64,000 bases of DNA from JANLUX01 sp031366005 (GTDB lineage Bacteria > Bacteroidota > Bacteroidia > AKYH767-A > OLB10). Position 1 is the stretch's first letter. Every line of letters begins with the position of its first letter. Positions 16,793 to 24,544 of the stretch are shown here, one piece after another. The DNA is taken from positions 52,341 to 116,340 of the forward strand of contig JANLZB010000013.1 of assembly GCA_031366005.1 (NCBI GenBank). Reading direction: 5' to 3'. The notes under the pieces were generated by a model that was not told the origin of the DNA, made no database searches, and was given only the letters and a program-made list of their open reading frames with translations. The position numbers were made by a program, and so were the translations under genes.

Positions 16793-18883
16793 CTAATAAA
16801 ACTTACCTCTGTTATCAGTAATGTCTGCTTTTTCGCGCAAAGCATTATATACTTCATATTGAGCACGGCCCTGCACTTGCTGCTCCAGTTGTTTTTTCAC
16901 TTCTTTATATTCTTTTATTGGAGTCGGTTCTTTAAATGAAGTTACCTGCACTACATAAACACCCGATTGTCCTTCCAGTGGTTTAGAAACCTGACCGGGC
17001 TTCATGGCAAAAATATGTCCTACTACTTTTGGCTCCATGCCTGAGTTGCCCAATATAGGTGAACCAAAATTTACATTTTCAGCTGGTATCACCTGCTGAC
17101 CAGCCTTAGAAGCTATTGCTTCAATACTGCCAGCACCTTCCAGCTTTTTCATCAGCATCTCTGCTTTTTTATTCTTACGTGCTTCCACCATCACCTCATC
17201 TTTTACCTGATCAAGTGGTGCAATGCCCTTTTCCTTAATATCAGTTAACTTGGCTATCACAAACTTATCTCCGAATTCAAATGCTTTTGAAACATCATTT
17301 TTGCTGGCTTTGTATGCCCAACGAATTAATTCTTTTGAACCTTCCAATGCTCCCACCTGGCGTGCATTTTCCTGGATGTTTGATTCCGTCATTTTATTCA
17401 GGTTCTGCTCTTTCACAGCTTTATCAAATGCTTCGGCCGTAGTGTTTTTTCCTGCAAATTCATTGGCTTTCTGAAACACTGCCTGGTAAGTTTTATTACT
17501 TGGCTCCGCTTTTCTTTCGATGATTGCCACCTTAACCTGCTTGCTTGGCTTACCCTGATCTTCTATCTCGATAAGATGTACTCCGAACTGTGATTGAACA
17601 ATAGGCATATCACCTTTTTTACCTTCAAAACAAGCATCATTAAAAGGCTGCACCATCATACCGGGTTGAAACCATCCTAAATCACCACCTTTAATTTTCG
17701 ATCCTTCATCAGTGGAAAACTGCATTGCCATCAGTGCAAACGGAGTTCCACCCTGAATCGCTTTCTTGATACTATCAGCCCTTGCCATCACTGCATCTTT
17801 TTTATCAGGGCTTTCAATTTTTAAAAGAATATGACGCGCTTTAACCGAATCAGGCAAAAATTTAATATCAGAAAGTTTGGCAAGCTTGTAAGTGCCTCCT
17901 TCTTCATAAGGCCCATACACAAAACCTTTTTCGTTATTAAACATTATTGTATCAATGTTAAATGGCAAGGTGCCTTTTTTATGCCAGCTCTTGTCCATTT
18001 TTCCATCGCTGTTACCAGCAACAAATGATGTATCATTTGCTGTTGACTGAAATTCCTCTTTCAACTTCGTAATGCTTTCAAGCGTGCTTTTACGATCAAC
18101 CTCTGATGGCTGCACTTCAAATACTACATACTCGATACCACGGCTTGCAACCTGCTTATACCTGGTTTTATTTTCTTCATAAACCTTTTTTAAATCATCA
18201 TCACTTACCTTCACAGTGCTATCAGGAACAGCGCCATAGTTAAGCATAACATATTTAAAGGCAGCAGTTCTGTTTTTATTGATATAATCTTCTTTTGCTT
18301 CGGCTGTGGGAATAAATAATCCATGTTTGATAAGATCATTATACTTCTGACCGATACGTTCATCCTGGATGTATTTTTCAAAATTTACCCACTGCGTACG
18401 TGTCTTGCCAGTTTGATCATTATCCATGTTCTTTAAAAAGTTGATCACGTTGGCTTGGTTAAATTGTCCTGTTTTAGGATCTGTAAATGCCTTTACAACC
18501 TGTGGATGAGGATTTTTTCCTTTCACCATATCAAACACCTCATCGGGCCCCACAGTGATTCCCAGTTTTTTGTACTGGGTTCCCATTACTTCTTCGCTTA
18601 TTAACTGATTCCAGGATTGATCGCGTAACTGGTCAGTGGTGTTCTGATCAACATTATCAGTGTTATTGCTGAGCTTGTAGTTTTCAATTTCTTTCTGAAC
18701 TCGAGCTTCAAAATCCTGAACACTTGTTTTCTTGCCGGCAATTACGCCAACAGAAGTATCGTTACCTCTGAGGAAACTGCGGTTAGAGGTAAGAAAATCT
18801 CCAAGAACAAAAGCTAAAAGGCTGAATCCTACAATGCCGATTAGCAAGCCTGCCCTGTTTCTTATTTTACTAATCATTGCCAT
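16793..18883 (-). CDS. ppiD: Membrane-anchored peptidyl-prolyl isomerase, SurA/PpiD type
   Basis: 696 residues. One N-terminal membrane anchor (about 12-31, AGLLIGIVGFSLLAFVLGDF) with the bulk in the periplasm. A SurA_N-like helical chaperone region follows (about 45-240). The parvulin rotamase domain starts near 346 with VKARHILLKIESPDKK and contains FSTDEGSKIKGGDLGWF and QFGVHLIEIED. A second, weaker parvulin-like segment (about 590-680) ends the protein. PpiD-type proteins help proteins fold as they leave the Sec translocon. It is the last gene of the minus-strand operon. The start at 18883 and one two codons later are equally plausible. Confidence 0.9.
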   Translation of the reverse strand: MAMISKIRNRAGLLIGIVGFSLLAFVLGDFLTSNRSFLRGNDTSVGVIAGKKTSVQDFEARVQKEIENYKLSNNTDNVDQNTTDQLRDQSWNQLISEEVMGTQYKKLGITVGPDEVFDMVKGKNPHPQVVKAFTDPKTGQFNQANVINFLKNMDNDQTGKTRTQWVNFEKYIQDERIGQKYNDLIKHGLFIPTAEAKEDYINKNRTAAFKYVMLNYGAVPDSTVKVSDDDLKKVYEENKTRYKQVASRGIEYVVFEVQPSEVDRKSTLESITKLKEEFQSTANDTSFVAGNSDGKMDKSWHKKGTLPFNIDTIMFNNEKGFVYGPYEEGGTYKLAKLSDIKFLPDSVKARHILLKIESPDKKDAVMARADSIKKAIQGGTPFALMAMQFSTDEGSKIKGGDLGWFQPGMMVQPFNDACFEGKKGDMPIVQSQFGVHLIEIEDQGKPSKQVKVAIIERKAEPSNKTYQAVFQKANEFAGKNTTAEAFDKAVKEQNLNKMTESNIQENARQVGALEGSKELIRWAYKASKNDVSKAFEFGDKFVIAKLTDIKEKGIAPLDQVKDEVMVEARKNKKAEMLMKKLEGAGSIEAIASKAGQQVIPAENVNFGSPILGNSGMEPKVVGHIFAMKPGQVSKPLEGQSGVYVVQVTSFKEPTPIKEYKEVKKQLEQQVQGRAQYEVYNALREKADITDNRGKFY

Positions 18884-18937
18884 AGTGCAAATTTTTTAAT
18901 TTAAGGGTGCGAATATAGTAGAAAAGCGGTTGAAATA

Positions 18938-18960
18938 GTTTAAAGTCTAAAGTTTAAGCT
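18938..18960. repeat. Short TTTAAAG word repeat
   Basis: GTTTAAAGTCTAAAGTTTAAGC between ppiD and the small membrane protein. The same word fills 19735-19800. Confidence 0.4.
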
Positions 18961-18964
18961 TAGT

Positions 18965-19156
18965 TTATTCGCTTTCCTGCTCGCGTTCCATGGCGATGCG
19001 CTGACGCCTTCTGATGAAGTAAAAAAGTCCGCTGATAACAGTGAAGATAAAGAGCCAGATTGCGGTTTCAATTCCATCAGTTACCCATCGGTAAATACCA
19101 AATAATATGCTTATCAAAAGGATTACCAACCATGATATTTCGAGGATACGAAGCAT
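18965..19156 (-). CDS. Small two-helix membrane protein
   Basis: 63 residues. Two hydrophobic helices (about 7-25 and 32-48) joined by GIYRWVTDGIETA, then a strongly charged cytoplasmic tail RRRQRIAMEREQESE. It begins 13 bases after lptC and lies before ppiD, a position where Bacteroidota often carry a protein of this size and shape. No function is known; the context suggests an envelope role. Confidence 0.68.
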   Translation of the reverse strand: MLRILEISWLVILLISILFGIYRWVTDGIETAIWLFIFTVISGLFYFIRRRQRIAMEREQESE

Positions 19157-19169
19157 AACTTTTAGATTT

Positions 19170-19811
19170 TTATTCCTTTACTGTGATATGACCTTTGACC
19201 TTAAAAATTTTGTAGCTCGTGAAATTCTGATCTGCTTCAAAACCATCACCATAAATAATTTCTTCAGGTGTGGTGATTTTTACAAACTTGTCACTGCTTA
19301 TTCTCTCTGTCTTTTCATCCCACAATAATCTTTCGGTATTCAACTGTTCATTTTTTTTATTGATTACCACCACATCTTTTCGTGCTTCCCATTTGCGTTC
19401 ATTCTCATAATGAATGGCATATTTTGCTGACAGCTGAGACACTATGTTTAAATTGTCATCATAGAATTCAATATGTAATCCTTTAGGCAATTCAGTGATT
19501 GTTTTTGGTGTGGTGTATTTATAGAGTAATGGTGCGGTAACTTTTACTTTAATGATGCCAGAATCGCTGTAAATTGTTTCGAGATTGCGGATACTTTCAA
19601 GTGGGGTTTTATCAAGTGCGGTAATTTTAGCTATTTCATTCTTATCATTCTCACATCCTGACGCCAGCCACAGCCCTAAAAGTAGTGTAAATAATAAGGG
19701 CTTAAACGGAATGTGGAAAAAAAGTTTGGAGTTTAGCGTTTCAAGTTTCAAGTTAATGGGCGCACGAAACGTTAAACATAAAACTTTAAACTTTAAACAT
19801 CTTTTAGTCAT
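19170..19811 (-). CDS. lptC: LPS export ABC transporter periplasmic protein LptC
   Basis: 213 residues from the ATG at 19811, which overlaps the preceding gene by eight bases. The core is typical LptC: a hydrophobic segment with LWLASGC (possible lipobox), then ESIRNLETIYSDSGIIKVKVTAPLL, LPKGLHIEFYDDNLN, SAKYAIHYENERKWEARKDV, and TPEEIIYGDGFEADQNF. LptC bridges LptFG and LptA in lipopolysaccharide transport. The first 32 or so residues are coded by TTTAAAG/TTGAAAC word-repeat DNA, so they may be a recent extension, or translation may start later at a non-ATG codon near 19712. Confidence 0.85.
   Translation of the reverse strand: MTKRCLKFKVLCLTFRAPINLKLETLNSKLFFHIPFKPLLFTLLLGLWLASGCENDKNEIAKITALDKTPLESIRNLETIYSDSGIIKVKVTAPLLYKYTTPKTITELPKGLHIEFYDDNLNIVSQLSAKYAIHYENERKWEARKDVVVINKKNEQLNTERLLWDEKTERISSDKFVKITTPEEIIYGDGFEADQNFTSYKIFKVKGHITVKE
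19735..19800. repeat. Word repeat (TTTAAAG / TTGAAAC) under the lptC N-terminus
   Basis: On the minus strand GTTTAAAGTTTAAAG, GTTTAACGTTTCG, then ACTTGAAACTTGAAACGC. This is the character of intergenic word repeats elsewhere in the window, yet it lies inside the lptC reading frame. Confidence 0.5.
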
Positions 19812-21084
19812 ACCTGCGTTTGTGAAACCAGTCTTCGTTAAAAGTAATTCCAATAATTAATTTACCATATTTTTCCTGTACAAGATTATCTTTCACAGTT
19901 CCACGCTCACCAAATTCAACTCCGATATTAACCATGCTTTGAAATGATTTACGCAAAGGCAAACCTACACCTGCAGTAATTCCATAATCGTTAATAGAAG
20001 TATTTTTTACCTGGAGGAATCCTTTGTGATAGTAACCTCCTAAACGGTATTCGGCACGGTTAAAATATCTAAGGCTTTTATTATCAGGTGTCCATTGCCC
20101 GCCTAAAGCAATCTTGAGACTATGATCAAATGTTTCAGTGGTACCAAATGATTTGTAGTTAGTCCAATCCTGATAAATGAGATCCATTCCCATTCCCCAT
20201 TTGTTACTTTTTAAAAGATAAGCTCCTGCAGTAATGTTTAAAGGGAAAGTAATATTGCCTTTTTCGTTCTCGGTAAATTGAACCGTGTCGAGCGCACCGG
20301 TAACATCACCTGATGCTGTTCTGAAATAATAATTTTCCCACAATACAGTGCTTGTTGCGTGCACTTTTGATGAGTTGCTACCGCTTATACCTGTCAGCAG
20401 CTGGTAATCATTCTTTAAATCAAACCGGTATTGTAAACCAAAATCCAGGTAAATATCACTCACTGTTAAAGTATTGGTGTAACGATTATGCAGATATCCT
20501 GCTTTAGTAAATTCTACTCTGCGCACACGGTTAATGGATCCAAATAAATAACTTGCATTGAAACCAACGGAAAAATGTTTACCTAACTTAAAACCATTAC
20601 CAATATAAAAGCGATTGATGCCACCACTGCCTGTATAAAAATAATTTGTTTCTAAAGGAGTTAGTTGTTTTTCTGTGATCTCATATCCGACTGCACTGTA
20701 AGGTGTAATTCCCATGCTAAGTCCCCACACATTTTTAATAACCGGAAATCCCAAAGAAAGATAAGAGAGGTTTGCATTTTGTTTTTGTTGTGATTTATTT
20801 GCGTCTGATAAATTTTCAATCATTCCCTCTGCTCCTATTTCAGCAGTGGTAAGTGTATCTGATGCATAACTGGCAGGATTTAAAAAATTAAGCTTTCCTG
20901 AACTTTGAAGTGCAACACCGATTCCGCCCATTGCACGTTGGTAAGCAAACCCGTTGAATTGCAATTCTCCGATTCCATATCGCGAATAAGGAGAGAGCGT
21001 TCCGGTTTGAGCTTCAGAATGAAATACTGAGAAAAAAAATATGATGAATGTAAATAAGCGGGACTTGATTTTTAATTTAATCAT
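19804..21084 (-). CDS. Outer-membrane beta-barrel protein (FadL-like appearance)
   Basis: 426 residues with signal peptide MIKLKIKSRLFTFIIFFFSVFHSEAQ. The mature protein opens GTLSPYSRYGIGELQ and AYQRAMGGIGVALQ and continues with NFLNPASYASDTLTT, the pattern of a Bacteroidota outer-membrane protein family distantly like FadL transporters. Alternating strands run to the end. It overlaps coaX by four bases (ATGA) and precedes lptC, a conserved envelope gene order. Substrate unknown. Confidence 0.8.
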   Translation of the reverse strand: MIKLKIKSRLFTFIIFFFSVFHSEAQTGTLSPYSRYGIGELQFNGFAYQRAMGGIGVALQSSGKLNFLNPASYASDTLTTAEIGAEGMIENLSDANKSQQKQNANLSYLSLGFPVIKNVWGLSMGITPYSAVGYEITEKQLTPLETNYFYTGSGGINRFYIGNGFKLGKHFSVGFNASYLFGSINRVRRVEFTKAGYLHNRYTNTLTVSDIYLDFGLQYRFDLKNDYQLLTGISGSNSSKVHATSTVLWENYYFRTASGDVTGALDTVQFTENEKGNITFPLNITAGAYLLKSNKWGMGMDLIYQDWTNYKSFGTTETFDHSLKIALGGQWTPDNKSLRYFNRAEYRLGGYYHKGFLQVKNTSINDYGITAGVGLPLRKSFQSMVNIGVEFGERGTVKDNLVQEKYGKLIIGITFNEDWFHKRRYD

Positions 21085-21800
21085 TGATTATAAAGGAGTA
21101 TTTCGTTGAGTCCCTGTAGTGTAAGATAAGGGGCTGCAAAGATGTTGTTTTTTAGCTGATTTGAAAAGTAACGCGCATCACCGCCACATAGTATAAGCTG
21201 CAAATTTTCTGAAAGCTCATCATATTGATGAACGATACCATTAATTTCTGCTATCATTCCATTCACCACACCACTATGAATTGAATCTGCAGTGCTGTCA
21301 CCTGTGAGCTTTACGTTTTCCTTAGGTTCCAGCAGCGGCAGTCGTCCGGTAAACTGGTGAAGTGCTTTGTATCGTATGAGCAATCCTGGTGATATTGCAC
21401 CACCGAGATATTCATCTCTTGAATTTATAAAATCAAACTTAAGACAGGTGCCCGCATCAATTACTAAAACATTTTTTTCAGGAAACAGTGCATTTGCTCC
21501 TACCACATTTGCAAGCCTGTCGTTACCAAGAGTTGCAGGGGTTTTATAATGATTTTTAATTGGAAGGCTGGTTGCTGAATTCAATTCAACAAAAAAAGAA
21601 ATCCGTTTCAATTCCTCTTTTATTTCATCATGTGAGGAAGTTACAGAAGATAAAATGGAAGCTTTAATTGAATGATGCGAAAGAAATATTTCCAGATTTT
21701 TTTTTGAAAACACCTCATAAATTTCCTCTATAATTAATTTTTTATTTTCAAAAACCGCAGTCTTCGTCATCGAATTTCCGATGTCAATCACAAGATTCAT
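21081..21800 (-). CDS. coaX: Type III pantothenate kinase
   Basis: 239 residues. It performs the first step of coenzyme A synthesis. Motifs of the acetate/sugar kinase-like fold are present: DIGNS at 6-10, GNDRLANVVGA at 92-102, DAGTCLKFDF from Asp115, and GGAISPGL soon after. Late DSIHSGVVNGM is also normal. It is the first gene of the minus-strand operon and is divergent from tRNA-Phe. Confidence 0.96.
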   Translation of the reverse strand: MNLVIDIGNSMTKTAVFENKKLIIEEIYEVFSKKNLEIFLSHHSIKASILSSVTSSHDEIKEELKRISFFVELNSATSLPIKNHYKTPATLGNDRLANVVGANALFPEKNVLVIDAGTCLKFDFINSRDEYLGGAISPGLLIRYKALHQFTGRLPLLEPKENVKLTGDSTADSIHSGVVNGMIAEINGIVHQYDELSENLQLILCGGDARYFSNQLKNNIFAAPYLTLQGLNEILLYNQ

Positions 21801-21903
21801 GAATGCAAAGATGTGGAATTGAATACTTAAACGCTATTGCCGGTTTTCAAATCCACCCGTTTAAGAGAAATGAACGCAAAAATTTTTTGATTCAAAAAGT
21901 TTT

Positions 21904-21911
21904 TACTTTTG
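21904..21911 (+). promoter_or_regulatory. Possible -7 element for tRNA-Phe
   Basis: TACTTTTG fits TAnnTTTG. A TTTG lies 14 bases upstream (21886-21889), closer than the usual -33 spacing. The tRNA begins 96 bases downstream. Confidence 0.4.
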
Positions 21912-22007
21912 CCGCCTCACTGAATTGAATGAATAATTAATAATCGTAATGAATAATGGTCATCCATTTATTCTTCATTGTTAATTTTCATTCTTATTTT
22001 CAGAAAG

Positions 22008-22080
22008 GGTGATGTAGCTCAGTTGGTAGAGCAAAGGACTGAAAATCCTTGTGTCGGTGGTTCGATTCCACTCGTCACCA
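22008..22080 (+). tRNA. tRNA-Phe (anticodon GAA)
   Basis: 73 bases with a full cloverleaf. Acceptor GGTGATG pairs with CGTCACC, the D-arm is GCTCAGTTGGTAGAGC, the anticodon stem-loop is AAGGA-CTGAAAA-TCCTT with GAA, and the T-arm GGTGG-TTCGATT-CCACT closes normally. The CCA end is not encoded (ACA follows). Confidence 0.97.
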
Positions 22081-22114
22081 CAAAAATTTTTCCGGATTAA
22101 AGAGATTAGCATCA

Positions 22115-22519
22115 ATGCAAAAAAATTCTGCCCGTTACAAAAACGCACTTTTGATTGATGACAATGAGATTGATAATTTCATTAACGAGCGTATGATTAC
22201 CTCTTCAGGCTTTGCCGAAAAAGTAATTGTAAAAAATTCTGCTGATAACGCACTTCAGTTTTTAAAAGAACACCAGAACGATGCAAATACATTGCCTGAA
22301 ATTATTTTTCTGGATTTAAATATGCCTGTTAAGGATGGTTTTGTTTTTCTTAATGATTTTGAAGCACTGTCTGATACAGCAAAAAACAAATGCAAAATTG
22401 TGGTGCTATCTTCTTCAATCAGCCCTGAAGACATCAACAAAGCGTCCACAAATCCTTACGTGATTAAATACGTAAACAAGCCATTGAGCGAAAAATATCT
22501 TGAAGCGATTAAGCTTTAA
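22115..22519 (+). CDS. Single-domain response regulator
   Basis: 134 residues from the ATG at 22115; the upstream in-frame extension would lie inside the tRNA. It is a lone receiver domain: acidic pair in LLIDDNEID, the phospho-acceptor Asp in IIFLDLNMPVKDGF, the switch Ser in VVLSSSISPED, and the Lys of VNKPLSEKY. There is no output domain, so it should act by protein contact, as CheY-like regulators of many Bacteroidota phosphorelays do. It begins 34 bases after tRNA-Phe and may be read from the same promoter. The partner kinase is not next to it; the nearest in the window is at 27172. Confidence 0.9.
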   Translation: MQKNSARYKNALLIDDNEIDNFINERMITSSGFAEKVIVKNSADNALQFLKEHQNDANTLPEIIFLDLNMPVKDGFVFLNDFEALSDTAKNKCKIVVLSSSISPEDINKASTNPYVIKYVNKPLSEKYLEAIKL

Positions 22520-22641
22520 AAAAAAATTCTTTTTTATTTACGGGATAATTTTTCCTGTATCTCTTTCTCTCAATTAAACGATATTCAATTTTTTCAAACG
22601 TTACCACACCTGCGCATTTAAAAATCAAAGATTAAATCCAT

Positions 22642-22679
22642 AAAAAAACCGGCAATCTCATTAAAGAAATTACCGGTTT
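22642..22679 (-). terminator. Rho-independent terminator for the gene at 22699
   Basis: On the minus strand AAACCGG(T)AATT...AATT-like (G)CCGGTTTTTTT: a stem of seven GC-capped pairs extended by three more after one mismatch, ending in seven T. Confidence 0.75.
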
Positions 22680-22698
22680 CAAAACTTAAAATATCTGA

Positions 22699-24165
22699 TT
22701 ATTCTTTTGACTTAATGGGGTTGCTAAGCTTGCGCAGAATGGTTTCATCCATTTTCAGATAAGTGAGAACAGGATTACTGCATTCATTATTTTGTTTTTC
22801 AAACACTGCCCAAAGCTCTGATATCTTCTGTATTTTTTTACGATAATCAGCAGGTTTTAATGCAGACTTTAAGAGTTTCATCATTTGATTAGTGGATTCA
22901 AATTGCTCAGTTTGCTCATGTATCTGACGTTTTAAGCTCGACATAATCTGCATGCACAAACCATCATCACCTAAAATACAATATTGAAATGCCTGAAATA
23001 ATTTAGCATCAATATCCGTGTAAACGTATTGCTTCATACTTAACTTATTTCGCAGTTCATTCATCTTACGTGCAGCACCATGAAAATCGCGCTGGTAAAA
23101 TTTTACTATACTGAGGTATTTCATCAACCATACATAATGATAGCTATCAGTGCTTTCAATATCAAGATCATTTTCATAGCGCTCATTATACATTGTGAGG
23201 CTATCTAAATTTCCATCTTTCAGATACTTTAAAACTTTTGAACGAAGAAACTGTACGATAAAGAAATTCATGATGTGCTTATCCAGCATATCCGGCATTG
23301 AATCATTTATTCTTTGCAAATAAAATTCAGCACGCACCTGGTTGTCAGTTCGCTGGTAATATTCAAAATATAATAGATCTGTAATTCTTTTGATATTCTG
23401 GTAAAAAGTATCCAACGGATAATTTTCAAAAACCTGGTTCATCTTCTGCAGAATTCCTTCCACCTCCAGCTCGCGTGATTTTAATCCATCCAGTTTGCTC
23501 GGCACATTGCACAAATAATAAATGCGTGCGATATTAAATAACACAAACAAACGATGAGAATCATAAAGTTCGCTGATATTTGAAAGTTCGCGCTTCATCA
23601 TAATGAGTTCTTCAAGATCTGACTCAAGCATGCTCAACTGATATTCACCTAACTTTTTGATGAACTGAAAAAACATGTTTTCCGCTTTGGATACTGCAAT
23701 AGAAAATGCAATATGGCGGTTCAGCTTGCTTTCATAATAAGGATAATGCTCGCTGAACAAATGCAGTTGTGCAAGTGTCTTATAAACCACAATCAATTCA
23801 GCATTCATATCATATTCTATTAGTTGCTTTTCCAGTTCTGTTAAAGCACGAATACTGAATTCTTTATTGTTACCAAATAAATGAGCGGGCACACGGCTCA
23901 CTTCATCCATTATTGATTGAATAGGGTTTTGAACTTTTTTAGAAAGTATCGTTGCAATTTTTGCATTTAACCTGCTCTTCAAGGTATAGTAAGCACTGGG
24001 ATTTACCTGCAGCATTGCCATCACTTCCGCATCCTCCTTTGCTTCTTTACGGGCTGTTTCAAGAACAAGAAATGGCTTATTCTGTTTTTTGCCTGCTACT
24101 TCCTGTATCAATTGCTGATACTCTTCCTCTGTAAGTTTCTTGATGGTTTTATTTAATACGTCCAT
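22699..24165 (-). CDS. Unrecognised large helical protein
   Basis: 488 residues, no family recognised with confidence. It has no signal peptide. The sequence is almost entirely alpha-helical with spaced aromatic residues (VVYKTLAQLHLFSEHYPYYE, LFVLFNIARIYYLCNVPSKL, KYLSIVKFYQRDFHGAARKM), resembling degenerate TPR-like solenoids seen in Bacteroidota cytoplasmic proteins. The N-terminus (LTEEEYQQLIQEVAGKKQ) is a charged helix. Likely a scaffold, but this is a guess from shape. Monocistronic, with its own terminator. Confidence 0.72.
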   Translation of the reverse strand: MDVLNKTIKKLTEEEYQQLIQEVAGKKQNKPFLVLETARKEAKEDAEVMAMLQVNPSAYYTLKSRLNAKIATILSKKVQNPIQSIMDEVSRVPAHLFGNNKEFSIRALTELEKQLIEYDMNAELIVVYKTLAQLHLFSEHYPYYESKLNRHIAFSIAVSKAENMFFQFIKKLGEYQLSMLESDLEELIMMKRELSNISELYDSHRLFVLFNIARIYYLCNVPSKLDGLKSRELEVEGILQKMNQVFENYPLDTFYQNIKRITDLLYFEYYQRTDNQVRAEFYLQRINDSMPDMLDKHIMNFFIVQFLRSKVLKYLKDGNLDSLTMYNERYENDLDIESTDSYHYVWLMKYLSIVKFYQRDFHGAARKMNELRNKLSMKQYVYTDIDAKLFQAFQYCILGDDGLCMQIMSSLKRQIHEQTEQFESTNQMMKLLKSALKPADYRKKIQKISELWAVFEKQNNECSNPVLTYLKMDETILRKLSNPIKSKE

Positions 24166-24531
24166 GATATTTTTATTTATTCGATTAATATTGTTTTAAA
24201 TCTTACATTATTACGGATTCAGTTGAGAAAGGTTCGGGAAATCTGAAATAATTTTTTTTGCGAGTTAAAAAAACAGGGCATTAATGCTATTGATGGAGAA
24301 TTTCAGAGACTGTTTAAATTTTTAAAAATAATTATTTTATTGCCCACGCTCATCCTTGGATTCCCTAAAGTGATGCACCCGACCGACTGCTCTCCCTATG
24401 GGTTAGGGTTTTGTAAGAAGAAATATTGTGTCTCTAAATAATTTACACAGGCTTTAAATGATTATAAAAAACTTTATTACGCCTGTTTACAATAATCCAC
24501 CGGGTTTTACTTTTATCACTTAATGATATTT
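24166..24531. other. Intergenic region between divergent genes
   Basis: About 370 bases between divergent genes. Apart from a probable -7 element at its right end, no RNA, repeat or hairpin of note was seen. Confidence 0.5.
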
Positions 24532-24539
24532 TATTTTTG
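24532..24539 (+). promoter_or_regulatory. Possible -7 element for the AsmA-like gene
   Basis: TATTTTTG fits TAnnTTTG and ends five bases before the GTG start codon, which would make the mRNA almost leaderless. Confidence 0.35.
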
Positions 24540-24544
24540 AAGCG

